This document shows, one piece after another, positions 27,233-36,831 of a stretch of 64,000 nucleotides of DNA; position 1 is the stretch's first letter; every line of letters starts with the position of its first letter. The notes under the pieces are model-generated. The model worked only from the letters and a program-made list of their open reading frames with translations. It was not told where the DNA came from and did no database searches. This stretch comes from Agromyces protaetiae. GTDB taxonomy: Bacteria > Actinomycetota > Actinomycetes > Actinomycetales > Microbacteriaceae. A program made the position numbers and the translations under genes. The stretch is from assembly GCF_004135405.1 (NCBI RefSeq), contig NZ_CP035491.1, positions 1,426,001-1,490,000 on the forward strand, read 5' to 3'.

Positions 27233-29371
27233 TTGCATGATGATCTGAGCGCTCTTTCGTCGGATCCCGACGAGCGCGCCCGGCAGGTGGAGCAGCAGCT
27301 CACCGACGACGAGCGATTCGGGCTGATATCCAGCCTCATGGTGAAGGTCTTCACGGCCGACGGCGACATCCGCGACGAACGCGTCCCCGAGCACGTGCCG
27401 CAGATCGCGGGGTGGGTTCGGGGCGTTCCGAGATTCGGCGTGCCCGACCTGCTCATCACGGACGCCGCGCTCGGGATCACGAACCCGGGCGGCGGTCGCG
27501 AGGGCGACACCGCAACGGCGCTGCCCGCGGGGATCGCGCTCGGCGCCACGTTCAACCGGGCGCTGGCCCGCGAGGTCGGCGCTCTCCTCGGACGCGAGGC
27601 GAGGGAGCGGGGGTTCAACGTGCTGTGCGGCGGCAGCATGAACCTCATCCGCGACCTCCACAACGGCCGCAACTTCGAGTATGTCTCCGAAGATCCGCTG
27701 CTGAGCGGCGAGATCGCGGGAGAGACCGTCGCCGGAACGCAGTCCGAGGGCGTCGTCTCGCTCCTCAAGCACCTGTCGCTCAACGCGTCGGAGACGAACA
27801 AGTTCTGGCTCGACGCGGTGATCGAGCCCGCCGCGCACCGCGAGTCAGACCTCCTCGCCTTCCAGATCGGCATCGAGATCGCCGAGCCGGGCACGATCAT
27901 GGCCGGCTACAACAAGGTGAACGGCGAATACTCGGGCGGCAACGCGACGCTGCTCGACGACATCGTCAAGGGAGCGTTCGGCTACCGAGGCTGGATCATG
28001 TCCGACTGGCGGGCGGTCTACTCCTGGCGGTTCGCGGAGTACGGACTCGACCAGCACTCCGGAGCCCAGCTCGACGAGGAGGAATGGTTCGCAGGTCCCC
28101 TGCGAGCGGCACTCGAGGCGGGCGAGTTCTCGCGCGCACGTCTCTCCGACATGGTGCGCCGCATCCTCCGCAGCCTGTTCGACGTCGGAGTGACCGGCGA
28201 GCCTGGTCCGGCGGTCGATCGTGCCGCCCATGCGCGGATCGCGCTGGAGGCCGCCCGACAGGGCATCGTGCTGCTCAAGAACGAGGGCGACCTGCTGCCG
28301 CTGTCCCCGGGTGAGAAGACGATCGCCGTGATCGGAGGTCACGCCCACCTCGGGGTGCCGGCGGGCTCCGGCTCGAGTCTCACCCTGGCCGAGGGCGGCT
28401 GGCCGCTCAACACCGCCCTCGGCGGCGACGGTCCGCTCTGGCGCCTGCGCCGCGAGGTCGTGCATCCCTCGGCACCGCTCGAACACCTGCGCAGGCTCCA
28501 CCCCGACGCGACATTCATCTACGACCCGGCCCTCACGCCCGCGGCGGCCGCCGCGCTCGCGAAGCGCGCGGACATCGCGATCGTCTTCGCGGTGGCCTGG
28601 GAAGGGGAGGGCTTCGACAGCGCCGACCGTTCGCTGCCCCGCGGCCAAGACGAGGTCATCGCCGCCGTCGCCGAAGCGAACCCGTCGACGATCGTCGTGC
28701 TCGAGACCGGCAACCCGCCGTCGATGCCGTGGCTCGACTCGGTGCCCGCAGTCGTCGAGGCCTGGTACAGCGGGCAGAACGGCGGGGAGGCCATCGCAGA
28801 GATGCTCACCGGCGTCGTCAACCCGAGCGGACGCCTGCCGGTCACCTTCCCCGCCTCCGACGACCAGCTCGTCTTCCCGGTGACCCCGAACTACGGTGAG
28901 ACCTGGGGCACCGCGGCGACGATCGAATACGCCGAGGGCTCCGACGTCGGGTACCGTCACCACGCGAAGCACGCGCTCCCGCCGGCTTTCGCCTTCGGGC
29001 ACGGTCTCAGCTACACCGAATTCTCCTACGACGACGTCGTCATCACAGCGGGCGATGGCGGAGTGCAGGCGACGCTCACGGTGGTGAACACGGGCGGGCG
29101 CCGGGGCGCCGAGGTCGCCCAGTTCTACGCCATCGCGAGAGACGGCGAGCCGCGCGCGCGCCTGCTCGACTACGAGCGGGTCGAGCTCGATCCCGGCGAG
29201 TCGGCGTCGATCGTCCTCACGGCCGATCCGAGGCTGCTTGCCGACTTCGATCTCGAGTCCGGTTCGTGGCATATCCGCGGTGGCGAGTACGAGCTCGCAG
29301 TCGGGCGTTCGGCGGTGCGGTTCGAGGCTTCGACGACGGTGAAGATCGAGGATGTCCGTTTCGGCGACTGA
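27233..29371 (+). CDS. Glycoside hydrolase family 3 protein (beta-glucosidase-like)
   Basis: 712 residues. (Beta/alpha)8 domain, alpha/beta sandwich and C-terminal fibronectin-III-like domain. The nucleophile Asp is in GWIMSDWRAV and the KHLSLNASETNKFWLDA segment contains the substrate-binding KH. Hydrolyses terminal beta-glycosides; no signal peptide, so it is probably cytoplasmic. The TTG start at 27233 has a GGGGCGGGGG-type Shine-Dalgarno and is uncertain; TACAGT at 27174-27179 is a plausible -10. No transporter or LacI regulator is adjacent, which is unusual for a sugar-use gene; with the neighbouring tRNA it may be an acquired gene. Confidence 0.85.
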   Translation: MHDDLSALSSDPDERARQVEQQLTDDERFGLISSLMVKVFTADGDIRDERVPEHVPQIAGWVRGVPRFGVPDLLITDAALGITNPGGGREGDTATALPAGIALGATFNRALAREVGALLGREARERGFNVLCGGSMNLIRDLHNGRNFEYVSEDPLLSGEIAGETVAGTQSEGVVSLLKHLSLNASETNKFWLDAVIEPAAHRESDLLAFQIGIEIAEPGTIMAGYNKVNGEYSGGNATLLDDIVKGAFGYRGWIMSDWRAVYSWRFAEYGLDQHSGAQLDEEEWFAGPLRAALEAGEFSRARLSDMVRRILRSLFDVGVTGEPGPAVDRAAHARIALEAARQGIVLLKNEGDLLPLSPGEKTIAVIGGHAHLGVPAGSGSSLTLAEGGWPLNTALGGDGPLWRLRREVVHPSAPLEHLRRLHPDATFIYDPALTPAAAAALAKRADIAIVFAVAWEGEGFDSADRSLPRGQDEVIAAVAEANPSTIVVLETGNPPSMPWLDSVPAVVEAWYSGQNGGEAIAEMLTGVVNPSGRLPVTFPASDDQLVFPVTPNYGETWGTAATIEYAEGSDVGYRHHAKHALPPAFAFGHGLSYTEFSYDDVVITAGDGGVQATLTVVNTGGRRGAEVAQFYAIARDGEPRARLLDYERVELDPGESASIVLTADPRLLADFDLESGSWHIRGGEYELAVGRSAVRFEASTTVKIEDVRFGD

Positions 29372-29391
29372 TTCGCCGCAGGCGCGGTGAT

Positions 29392-30126
29392 CTACGCCAC
29401 CCCCGTCGTCCCCAGCAGATTCCCGATGAGGAACGTCGCGCCGAGCGCGAGCGCGCCGCCGATGACCACGCGGGCGATCGCGCGGGGGCGCGAGCTGCCG
29501 CCGATCGTCGCGGCCGTGAACCCGGTGATGGCGAGGGCGAGGAGCACGGCGGCGAACGTCACGGGGATGCGCCACGGCTCGGGCGGCAGGAGGATCGCGA
29601 GCATGGGCAGGACTGCGCCGATCGTGAAGGCGATGGCGGATGCCACGGCCGCATGCCAGGGGCTCACGACGTCGTTCGGGTCGATGTTGAGCTCGGCCGA
29701 GAGGTGCGCGGCGAGCACATCGTGCTCGGTGAGTTCGAGGGCGACCTGTCGGGCGGTCGCGGGGGCGAGGCCCTGCGCTTCGTAGAGGCCGACGAGTTCT
29801 TCGAACTCCTGCTCGGGGGTCTCGGCGAGTTCGCGCTGCTCCTTCGCGATGAGCGCCTTCTCGCTGTCGCTCTGGCTCGAGACCGAGACGTACTCGCCGA
29901 GCGCCATCGAGATCGCGCCGCCGATGAGGCCCGCGGCGCCCGCAGTGAGGGTCGGCCCGAGGTCGGTCGTGGCCGCTGCGACGCCGACGACGATCGCGGC
30001 GACCGAGACGATGCCGTCGTTCGCGCCGAGCACTCCGGCGCGGAGCCAGTTGAGGCGTTGGGCGAGGCTTCCGGCGTGCGGCTCGTCGGGGTGGCTGCGG
30101 GGTGCCGCCTTGGCTCGATCGCTCAT
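29392..30126 (-). CDS. VIT1/CCC1-family transporter
   Basis: 244 residues. RAGVLGANDGIVSVAAIVVGVA is the typical first helix, followed by GAISMALGEYVSVSSQSD and three C-terminal helices. The family includes Fe/Mn transporters of vacuoles and nodules; bacterial members probably export iron or manganese. The cytosolic insertion (EEFEELVGLYEAQGL..) is the predicted metal-binding domain. The start at ATG 30126 has no strong Shine-Dalgarno. It is convergent with the GH3 gene and follows MerR. Confidence 0.88.
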   Translation of the reverse strand: MSDRAKAAPRSHPDEPHAGSLAQRLNWLRAGVLGANDGIVSVAAIVVGVAAATTDLGPTLTAGAAGLIGGAISMALGEYVSVSSQSDSEKALIAKEQRELAETPEQEFEELVGLYEAQGLAPATARQVALELTEHDVLAAHLSAELNIDPNDVVSPWHAAVASAIAFTIGAVLPMLAILLPPEPWRIPVTFAAVLLALAITGFTAATIGGSSRPRAIARVVIGGALALGATFLIGNLLGTTGVA

Positions 30127-30166
30127 GACGCCACTCAAGCACCGCACCCCGAGGGTATGTCCAGAC

Positions 30167-30847
30167 TCAGTCGGGCGCGGCGGTGGGCGCGGGCGCGGCG
30201 GTGGGGTCGGGCGCGGCGGTGGATCCGCCCGCCGCGCTTTGCGCCGCCGCGAACCGCTCGGCCGAGGCGATCTGCTCGGCGACGCGACGGAGGGCGAGGA
30301 GCAGGGGCTCTGCGAGCACCGACCCGAGCACGACGTAGCGGACGGCGGCCTCGGGGGAGTCGGTCGGAACGCCCGCGATCTCGGCGCGGGCGAGGTCGCG
30401 CATGGCCGCGAGGTAGACGTCCATGACGTCGTCGGGCACGGCGAAGCCGGTGCGGGAGATCGACTGCAGGGTGCGGGCGAGGCCCGACAAGACGTGCTCG
30501 TCGCACATGCCGGGCTGCCAGCCGAGCCGCTCGGCGAGCCGCTCGGCCTCAGCGGTGTCGATCGTGTCGTCGGCGGCCGGGAGCACGGCGGCGTGGGCGG
30601 CGCCGAGGAGCAGGTGCGGGCTCTGCGGTGGGTCGTCGATCGCGGCGAGCACCTTGCGGGTCTCGGCGATGCTGACACCCGACTCGATGAGGGCGCGGAT
30701 GACTCGGAGACGCCGAAGGTGAACCTCGTCGTAGGTCGCTTGCGTGGGGGAGGTGCGGACGCCTTCGGGCAGCAGGCCCTCGCGCAGGTAGTACTTGATC
30801 GTCGCGACCGGCAGGCCGGCGGCGGTCGAAAGCTCCGAGATTCTCAT
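30167..30847 (-). CDS. MerR-family regulator
   Basis: 226 residues. N-terminal MerR winged helix (MRISELSTAAGLPVATIKYYLREGLLPEG), linker helix, and a long helical effector region without the Cys ligands of metal sensors. The C-terminus ends in a short Pro/Ala repeat (TAAPDPTAAPAPTAAPD). ATG 30847 has GAGGGGG upstream. It is divergent from the DUF4188 gene; two operator copies lie between them, one placed exactly in a 19-bp promoter spacer, so activation of DUF4188 plus autoregulation is likely. Confidence 0.88.
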   Translation of the reverse strand: MRISELSTAAGLPVATIKYYLREGLLPEGVRTSPTQATYDEVHLRRLRVIRALIESGVSIAETRKVLAAIDDPPQSPHLLLGAAHAAVLPAADDTIDTAEAERLAERLGWQPGMCDEHVLSGLARTLQSISRTGFAVPDDVMDVYLAAMRDLARAEIAGVPTDSPEAAVRYVVLGSVLAEPLLLALRRVAEQIASAERFAAAQSAAGGSTAAPDPTAAPAPTAAPD

Positions 30848-30858
30848 GCGCCCCCTCT

Positions 30859-30903
30859 TGACTTGGATAGTACAACTCTCCAATATGGATAGTGCAACTA
30901 TCT
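30859..30903. promoter_or_regulatory. MerR-type promoter with tandem operators
   Basis: Plus strand: TTGACT (30859-30864), 19-nt spacer, TATGGA (30884-30889). Site 1 GGATAGTACAACTCTCC (30865-30881) fills the spacer; site 2 GGATAGTGCAACTATCT (30887-30903) contains the palindrome GATAGT-gca-ACTATC. Site centres are 22 bp apart. The minus strand has TTGCAC-N17-TGTACT for merR. The long spacer is the hallmark of MerR-activated promoters. Confidence 0.7.
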
Positions 30904-30916
30904 AGGGGATGGAATC

Positions 30917-31405
30917 ATGAGTCGAGTCGTCGAAGGGCGGATGACCCACCGGTACGAAGGCGAACTCGTCGTCTTCCACATCGGCATGCAGATCAACCGC
31001 TGGTGGCGGCCCGACCTGTGGCTTCCCGCGTTCCTCGCCATGCCGCCCATGCTGAAAGAGCTCGGCGCCGACCCCGACTCGGGCCTCCTCGGCTTCGAAC
31101 TCCTCTTCGGTCCAGGCGGCCCGTACGTCGTGCAGTACTGGTCGTCGGTCGACAAGCTCTACGACTACGCCGCGAACCCGTCGCAAGCGCACCGGCCCGC
31201 CTGGACGCGCTTCAACCGGGCGGCGCGCAAGGCGCCCGGCGCCATCGGCATCTGGCACGAGACGTTCCTCGTCGATCGCGCCGAGAGCATGTACGTCTCG
31301 ACGAAGCCGCTCGGTCTTCCGAAGGCCACGACGCTCGTGCCGGTCGCAAGCAACCACGACCGCGCGAGGGCGCGCTTCGCCGACGGGCGCACGGCGCGCG
31401 TGTAG
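30917..31405 (+). CDS. DUF4188 protein
   Basis: 162 residues. YEGELVVFHIGMQINRWWRPDLWLPAFLAMPPML and QYWSSVDKLYDYA match DUF4188, related to haem-containing aldoxime-dehydratase/monooxygenase-like ferredoxin folds. Function unknown. ATG 30917 has AGGGG upstream. Expected to be the target of the divergent MerR regulator, so it may respond to a small toxic compound. Confidence 0.8.
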   Translation: MSRVVEGRMTHRYEGELVVFHIGMQINRWWRPDLWLPAFLAMPPMLKELGADPDSGLLGFELLFGPGGPYVVQYWSSVDKLYDYAANPSQAHRPAWTRFNRAARKAPGAIGIWHETFLVDRAESMYVSTKPLGLPKATTLVPVASNHDRARARFADGRTARV

Positions 31406-31443
31406 CCCGCGGCGCGCCCGCCCTTGCGCGCTACTGTCGGAGC

Positions 31444-31968
31444 ATGAGCCGACCCGACGAGGACGACGTCGATGCCATCATCGACGCCTGGTCAGAGATC
31501 CTGCCCGACGTCGACCTGACGCCGCTCGACGTCATGTCGCGGCTCCGCCGCGTCGCGGGCGACCTTCAGCGGGCGCGCGAGCGCGCGTTCTCGGCCGCGG
31601 GGCTCCGGGCGTGGGAGTTCGACATCCTCTCGCTCCTCCGCAAGGCGCCGGGCGACGGCACCATGACGCCCTCGCAGCTCTCGGCCTCGACGCGCACCGC
31701 GACGGGCACGATCACCTACCGCCTCGACCGCCTCACGGCGCGCGGCCTCATCGCGCGCCACGGACACCCCGACGACCTCCGCAGCCGCCTGATCGAGCTT
31801 CTGCCCGAAGGCCGCACGCGCGTCGAGGACGCCATGCGCGAACTCGTCGCCGCCGAGGCGCGCATGCTCGACGGGCTCACGCCCGCCCAGGTCGCGACGG
31901 TCGTCGAGTCGCTGCGCGCGATCGCCGCGACGACGGCTGCCGCGCACGTCGGGCGTTCGCGCGCATGA
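31444..31968 (+). CDS. MarR-family regulator
   Basis: 174 residues with a MarR winged helix (FDILSLLRKAPGDGTMTPSQLSASTRTATGTITYRLDRLTARGLIAR) and a wing HPDDLRSRLIELLPEG. Helices at both ends form the dimer interface. ATG 31444 is 6 nt after TACTGT (31432-31437): leaderless. The stop overlaps the DUF2207 start as ATGA, so the two are one transcript. Confidence 0.9.
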   Translation: MSRPDEDDVDAIIDAWSEILPDVDLTPLDVMSRLRRVAGDLQRARERAFSAAGLRAWEFDILSLLRKAPGDGTMTPSQLSASTRTATGTITYRLDRLTARGLIARHGHPDDLRSRLIELLPEGRTRVEDAMRELVAAEARMLDGLTPAQVATVVESLRAIAATTAAAHVGRSRA

Positions 31969-33977
31969 CGCGCACGAAGACGGCGACGGCGGATGCCTCG
32001 CGCGCACCCCGCCCGAAGGTCGCATCGCTGCTCGCGCTCGCCGGAGTCATCCTCGCCGTCGTCCTGCCGGCGCTGCCGGTCGCGCTGCCGACCGTCGGCA
32101 TGCCGGGCTTCGCCGCGCAGTCGGCTGCCGCCGACGACCTGAACCAGTTCACGTTCGAGAGCTTCGACGCCGAGTACCGGCTCGACCGCGCGCCCGACGG
32201 CCACGCGATGCTCGAGGTGCGCGAGACGATCGTCGCGGTCTTCTCCGACGATGACGTCAACCGCGGCTTCTACCGTGACATCCCCGACTGGTACGGCGAC
32301 GTGCCGCTCGGCACCGAGGTGATCTCGGTCGTCGACGAGAACGGTGCGCCCGTGCCGTTCACGGCCGAGCCGTACGAGAACTTCATGAGCATCGCGCTCG
32401 GCGACGACTCGTTCGTGCACGGCCGCAAGACCTACGTCATCGACTACCGGCAGCGCGACACGATCCGCGGCTTCGCCGACACGGGCGCGCAGGAGTTCTA
32501 CTGGGACGTCAACGGCACGGGCTGGTCGCAGAGCTTCCCGCAGGTGTCCGCGCGGCTCATCGTCGCGCCCGCACTCGTCGACGCGCTGACGGGCGAGGCC
32601 GCGTGCTACCGGGGCGTCGGGGAGTCGACGCCCTGTACGGGCGGCATCGTGCGCACCGACGAGGTCGACGGCGGAGCGGCGGTCTTCACGTCGAGCGACG
32701 TCGGGCTCGGCCCGTACGAGACGCTCACGTTCGCGGTCGGGTTCGCGCCCGGCACGTTCGTCGAGGGCACGCCGATCCCGTACACGGCACCCGACGCTTC
32801 CACCGACGGGTCCGACGACGGCGCGGACACGTTCGGCTGGCTCATCTTCGGCACGTTCGGCGCCGTCTTCTTCTCCGCCATCGGCCGGTTCGCGGTGCGG
32901 CTGTTCGGGCGTCCGAAGCCCAAGCCGGGGCCCATCGTCATCCCCGAGTACTCCGCACCGAAGGGACTCGGCGTCATGCCAGCGGCGTTCCTCCTCGGCC
33001 GCGGCGACCGCGCGTGGGCGGCGCAACTCCTCGACTTCGCCGTTCGAGGCATCGTTCGGATCGGGGGCGACGCCGAGAACCCCGACGAGGTCGACCTCGT
33101 GACCCTCGACGGCCTCGACGCGAACGAGCAGACGTTCGTGAAGGCGGTCTTCGGCGACCAGGCGCAGCCCGGCACCCGTGTCGACATCAGCCGATACGCC
33201 GACTCGATCGCCCCCCGGCTCGGCCCGCTCGCGAAGCGCCTCGAGAAGGACCTCGTCACGCGCGGGCTCCTGAAGGACAAGCGCACGCCGCCGGGCGCGT
33301 GGGTCGTCATCGGGATCGCATTCGCGATCGCGGCGATCCCCGCCGTGCTCTTCGTCATGGGGCTGATCGGCGGCGGGCGGTTCGGCCTCGGCGGCCTCGA
33401 CACCGTCTTCTTCGGGATTCCGGCGATCATCGCGGTGTTCGCCGCGTTCTCCGTGTTCGCCGCCCGGCCGAAGTTCCCGGCACCGACGCCCGCCGGCACG
33501 CAGGCCGTCACCGCGCTCACGGGCCTCCGCGACTACCTGAAGCTCGCCGAGACCGACCGCATCCGGCTGCTCCAGAGCCCGACGACCGCCGAACGCGTCG
33601 ACACGACCGACGGCCGCGCCGTGCTCGACCTCTACGAGAAGCTCCTCCCGTACGCCGTCATCTGGGGCGTCGAGAAAGAATGGCGCGAGGTGCTCGAGCT
33701 CTACGCCTTCGAGCACGTGCCCGCTGCGGTGGCGGGCGTCGGTGCGGGCGTGTGGGCGCGCGGGACCTCGTGGGGCGCGATCGACGGCATGCGCTCGGTC
33801 GGCACGAGGCAGGTCGCGCTCGCGAACGCCGCCGCGAACTCGAACAGCCGCTGGGGCGGCTCGTCGGGCGGCACCGGCGGGTGGTCGTCGAGCGGCGGGT
33901 CGAGCTTCTCGGGCGGATCGAGCGGCGGCGGGTTCTCGGGCGGCGGCGGCGGAGGCGGCGGCGGGCGCGGTCGGTGA
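31965..33977 (+). CDS. DUF2207 membrane protein
   Basis: 670 residues. N-terminal signal/anchor helix (about 19-45), an extracytoplasmic beta domain (FESFDAEYRLDRAPDGHAMLEVRETIVA..), a transmembrane segment near 291-310, a cytoplasmic region, two more near 445-490, and a Gly/Ser-rich C-terminus (FSGGGGGGGGG). Function unknown; the family is common in actinobacteria. Overlaps the MarR gene by 4 nt, so MarR may regulate it. Confidence 0.88.
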   Translation: MTRTKTATADASRAPRPKVASLLALAGVILAVVLPALPVALPTVGMPGFAAQSAAADDLNQFTFESFDAEYRLDRAPDGHAMLEVRETIVAVFSDDDVNRGFYRDIPDWYGDVPLGTEVISVVDENGAPVPFTAEPYENFMSIALGDDSFVHGRKTYVIDYRQRDTIRGFADTGAQEFYWDVNGTGWSQSFPQVSARLIVAPALVDALTGEAACYRGVGESTPCTGGIVRTDEVDGGAAVFTSSDVGLGPYETLTFAVGFAPGTFVEGTPIPYTAPDASTDGSDDGADTFGWLIFGTFGAVFFSAIGRFAVRLFGRPKPKPGPIVIPEYSAPKGLGVMPAAFLLGRGDRAWAAQLLDFAVRGIVRIGGDAENPDEVDLVTLDGLDANEQTFVKAVFGDQAQPGTRVDISRYADSIAPRLGPLAKRLEKDLVTRGLLKDKRTPPGAWVVIGIAFAIAAIPAVLFVMGLIGGGRFGLGGLDTVFFGIPAIIAVFAAFSVFAARPKFPAPTPAGTQAVTALTGLRDYLKLAETDRIRLLQSPTTAERVDTTDGRAVLDLYEKLLPYAVIWGVEKEWREVLELYAFEHVPAAVAGVGAGVWARGTSWGAIDGMRSVGTRQVALANAAANSNSRWGGSSGGTGGWSSSGGSSFSGGSSGGGFSGGGGGGGGGRGR

Positions 33978-34108
33978 CGGTCCCGCGAGGTTCCGGATGC
34001 CTCGGGGCGGGCGCCGAGCAATCCTGAGCGCGCTCTCAGCAACCCCGGTGCTACCGTGAGGGAAGCGTCGCGCTCCGCGCGGCGGAGCCGCGGGCGGAAG
34101 GAGTGCAC

Positions 34109-34402
34109 ATGAGCGAGTTCGTCATCGCACTCGTGCGTGCGCTCCAGGCGTACTTCGAGCTCGCCGGCTCGACGAACGCGAGCCTCTCGGTCATGGTCGT
34201 CGGCGTCATGGGCGCCGCGGCCGTCGTGGTCGTCGTCATGACGGTGCGGGCCATGCCCGGCCTCGTCGCGGCCGACGCGAGCGGCGCGTCGTCACGCCTC
34301 CGGCAGACCGCCGACCCCGGGCTCCTGCTCTCGCAGAGCGACCCCGACGCCGCCGGTCGAGCCCGCCCGCGGGCCCCCGGACGCGGTCTCGCGACCGCGT
34401 AG
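34109..34402 (+). CDS. Small membrane protein (DUF6412-like)
   Basis: 97 residues: one strong transmembrane helix (about 30-50, MVVGVMGAAAVVVVVMTV) and a Ser/Arg/Pro-rich tail. I recall a DUF6412 protein upstream of YidC in Microbacteriaceae, which fits the position; the assignment is tentative. ATG 34109 follows GGAAGGAG. Confidence 0.65.
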   Translation: MSEFVIALVRALQAYFELAGSTNASLSVMVVGVMGAAAVVVVVMTVRAMPGLVAADASGASSRLRQTADPGLLLSQSDPDAAGRARPRAPGRGLATA

Positions 34403-34513
34403 TCGCGGCACGAGGCATCCGCTCGCCGGTTCTCGGCGACCCATCGCATTCGTGCGCGCGCACGCGGTCAGACGGACCCCGCATCCGACGCGACCGAAAG
34501 ACTTCGACCTCTC

Positions 34514-35326
34514 ATGGACCTCACTTCACTCCCGCTCACCTCGTGGCTGTTCGACGGCGCCTACGGGCTCCTCATGGGCCTCGCCGACATCCTCGCCCCG
34601 TTCCTCGGCGCGACGAGCGCCGCCGCCGCGATCATCCTCATCACGCTCGTCGTGCGCGCCGCGCTCATCCCGACGGCGATCTCGATGCAGCGCGGCATGC
34701 AGTCGCGCGCGCGACTCGCGCCCAAGATGCAAGAACTCCAGAAGAAGCACAAGAACAACCCCGAACGGCTGCAGCGCGAGATGATGCAGCTCTACTCCGA
34801 CGAGGGCACGTCGCCGTTCGCCGGCTGCCTGCCGATGCTCGTGCAGGCGCCCGTCGTGGGCATCATCTACGCCCTCTTCATCCACCCGCAGATCAACGGA
34901 CACGCGAACGACCTGCTCACGCACACGTTCGCGGGCGTGCCGCTCGGGTCGAGCCTCGCGGGCGAGATCGCGGCGGGCACGCTCACGTGGCCGACGGCGC
35001 TCGTGTTCGGCGGGATCGTCGTCGCGATCGCGGCGGTCGGCGAGATCACCCGGCGCGTCTTCCGGCCGAAGGTGCCGGCGACGGCGGATGCCTCGGCCGC
35101 GTCGAAGAACGTCGCGAAGACGGATGCCGCCCCCAACCCCGCCGCTGCCCTCCAGTCGCCGACCGTGCTCAAGATGCTCGGCTTCCTGCAGTTCATCACG
35201 GCGGTCTTCGCGTGCTTCGTGCCGCTCGCGGCGGGGCTCTACCTTTTCACGACGGTCACGTGGACGCTCGTGCAGCGCATCATCCTGCAGCGGCGGTTCC
35301 CGATGCCCGAACCAGTCGCGGCGTGA
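34514..35326 (+). CDS. yidC: YidC/Oxa1-family membrane insertase (paralogue)
   Basis: 270 residues with about five transmembrane segments. ITLVVRAALIPTAISMQRGMQ is the first family block, then MQELQKKHKNNPERLQREMMQLYSDEGTSPFAGCLPMLVQAPVV. It is shorter than the main YidC and far from rpmH/rnpA, so it is a second copy. The cytoplasmic loop contains a 10-mer copy (35086-35095) coding ADAS. Convergent with the glutamine amidotransferase. Confidence 0.9.
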   Translation: MDLTSLPLTSWLFDGAYGLLMGLADILAPFLGATSAAAAIILITLVVRAALIPTAISMQRGMQSRARLAPKMQELQKKHKNNPERLQREMMQLYSDEGTSPFAGCLPMLVQAPVVGIIYALFIHPQINGHANDLLTHTFAGVPLGSSLAGEIAAGTLTWPTALVFGGIVVAIAAVGEITRRVFRPKVPATADASAASKNVAKTDAAPNPAAALQSPTVLKMLGFLQFITAVFACFVPLAAGLYLFTTVTWTLVQRIILQRRFPMPEPVAA

Positions 35327-35329
35327 GCG

Positions 35330-36075
35330 CTACGGCGTCTCGTAGGTCGCGAGTTCCACGAAGCGGCGCAGGATGCGCTGGGGTTCGTCGACGGATGTCG
35401 CGGACACGCGCGCTGCCAGGGCACGGTACTCGTGCGCCGGGAAGTAGCCGTGGTGGCGGTACACGCCCGCGCGGGCGATGAAGTCGCCCGTCGTGAGCTC
35501 GGGGTGGAACTGCGTCGCGTACACGTTCTCGCCGACCCGGAAGATCTGCACGGGGCATCCGGCGCTCGACGCGAGCCCGACGGCGCCGTCGGGAGCTTCG
35601 CGACCGCCTCCTTGTGCCCGAGGAGCGCGAGGAACCGGTCGGGCAGGCCGTCGAGCAGGGGGTCGTCGAGCCCCTCGGACGTGAGCGCGATCTCGACGGC
35701 GTCGGCGTCTTCGCCGTACGTCGTGTCGACCTCGCCGCCGAGGACGCGCGCGAACACGCCGATGCCATAGCAGGTGAAGAGCGTCGGCCGATCGCCCGCG
35801 ACCGCCCACTCGCCGAGGCGCGCGAGGTCGGACTCGACGCGCTGCTGCACAGGCGACTTGCGTTCCTCGGGCGTCGTGACGTTGAACGGGCTGCCGCCGA
35901 CGACGACGCCCGCGTAGTCGTCGAGGTCGACCGTCGAGAGCGGGTCGACGTCGAGCCGCACGTGCTCGAGCTGGGCCTCGTCGAGCCCCGACGCGCGCAG
36001 CACGCTCGTGTACTCGGGCCCGACCGCCTCGACCTCGGGACGGGCCGAGAGGAACAGGAACGGTCGCGCGGTCAT
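35330..36075 (-). pseudogene. Class I glutamine amidotransferase, single frameshift
   Basis: N-terminal part: MTARPFLFLSARPE.., oxyanion region VVVGGSPFNV, catalytic Cys in LFTCYGIGVFA. C-terminal part, one frame over: CPVQIFRVGENVYATQFHPELT with the catalytic His and Glu. One extra G in the plus-strand GGG at 35591-35593 restores KLPDGAVGLASS and an uninterrupted ~248-residue protein; the present length, 746 nt, is one short. Such stand-alone GMP-synthase-type domains act on unknown substrates. The start overlaps the LysR-like stop as ATGA. Sequence error suspected. Confidence 0.85.
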
Positions 36076-36793
36076 CGGCGCTTGCCCTTTCCGCCGGGGC
36101 GGCGGCCGCCGCCGGACTTGCCGCTGCCGGTCTTGCCTCGGCCGGGTTGGGACGAGGAGCGACCGGATGCCCCGCGGCCGGCCCCGGACTTCGCGGCAGG
36201 CTTGCCCGCTTTGACGGGCTTCTTGCCCGCATCGGCCGCTGCCGAGGCATCCGCCCCGTCGCCGCGCGAACTGCGCGCCGACCGCCCGCGCACGACGCCG
36301 ACGAACTCCTGGATGTCGGCATCGTCGCGCGCGGCGAACCACACGAGCGCGATGCGCGTCGGGGGAGCATCGGCCAACGGGATCGCGACGACGTCTTTGC
36401 GGTGGTGCAGGCGGGCGACGCCGTGCGGCACGACCGCGTAGCCGGTGCCCGCCGCGACGAGCTCGATCGTCATCGCGGCATCGGCCTGCACGGGCGCGAG
36501 CGGCTCGCCGTCGAGGTCGGCGAGGTCGAGCGACTCGGCGTCGGCGAACGCGTGGTCGCGGGGAGGACGACGACGGGCACCTCTTCCCACAGGGGGATCG
36601 CGTGGAGGTCGCCGTCGACCTCGACCGGCAGACGAACGAACGCCAGATCGTGCTCCCCTGCGACGAGCCCGTCGAGCTGCACCGATTCGTCGACGCGCGT
36701 CGCCTCGAGGGGCTGATCAGGACGCCGATCGGCCCACGTGCGCACCCAGCGACCGGGGCTCACCCCCGCGACGTACCCGAGACGCAGCACCAC
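36072..36793 (-). pseudogene. LysR substrate-binding-domain protein, single frameshift
   Basis: A LysR-type effector domain without a helix-turn-helix: MVLRLGYVAGVSPGRW.. to PVVVLP, then one frame over DHAFADAESLDLADL..FVGVVRGR, and a Lys/Gly/Arg-rich basic tail of ~60 residues. One extra G in GGGG at 36560-36563 joins them; 722 nt is one short of a codon multiple. HTH-less proteins of this kind occur next to DUF5997 in actinobacteria. The GTG start at 36793 is 6 nt after TAGCCT: leaderless, and divergent from DUF5997 over 38 bp. Confidence 0.8.
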
Positions 36794-36831
36794 ACAGTCA
36801 GGCTATCGGGGTCATCGGCTAACGTTGCAGG

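Noticed and set aside
26920..29371. tRNA-Ser followed by a GH3 gene as an integration island.
   Set aside because: No integrase, no repeat of the tRNA 3' end downstream in the window, and the tRNA is followed by its own terminator. Transfer of the GH3 gene alone remains possible but unsupported.
30167..30225. Short Pro/Ala repeat at the MerR C-terminus as a functional tandem domain.
   Set aside because: About three imperfect units at the very end of the protein with no known role; probably slippage in GC-rich DNA.
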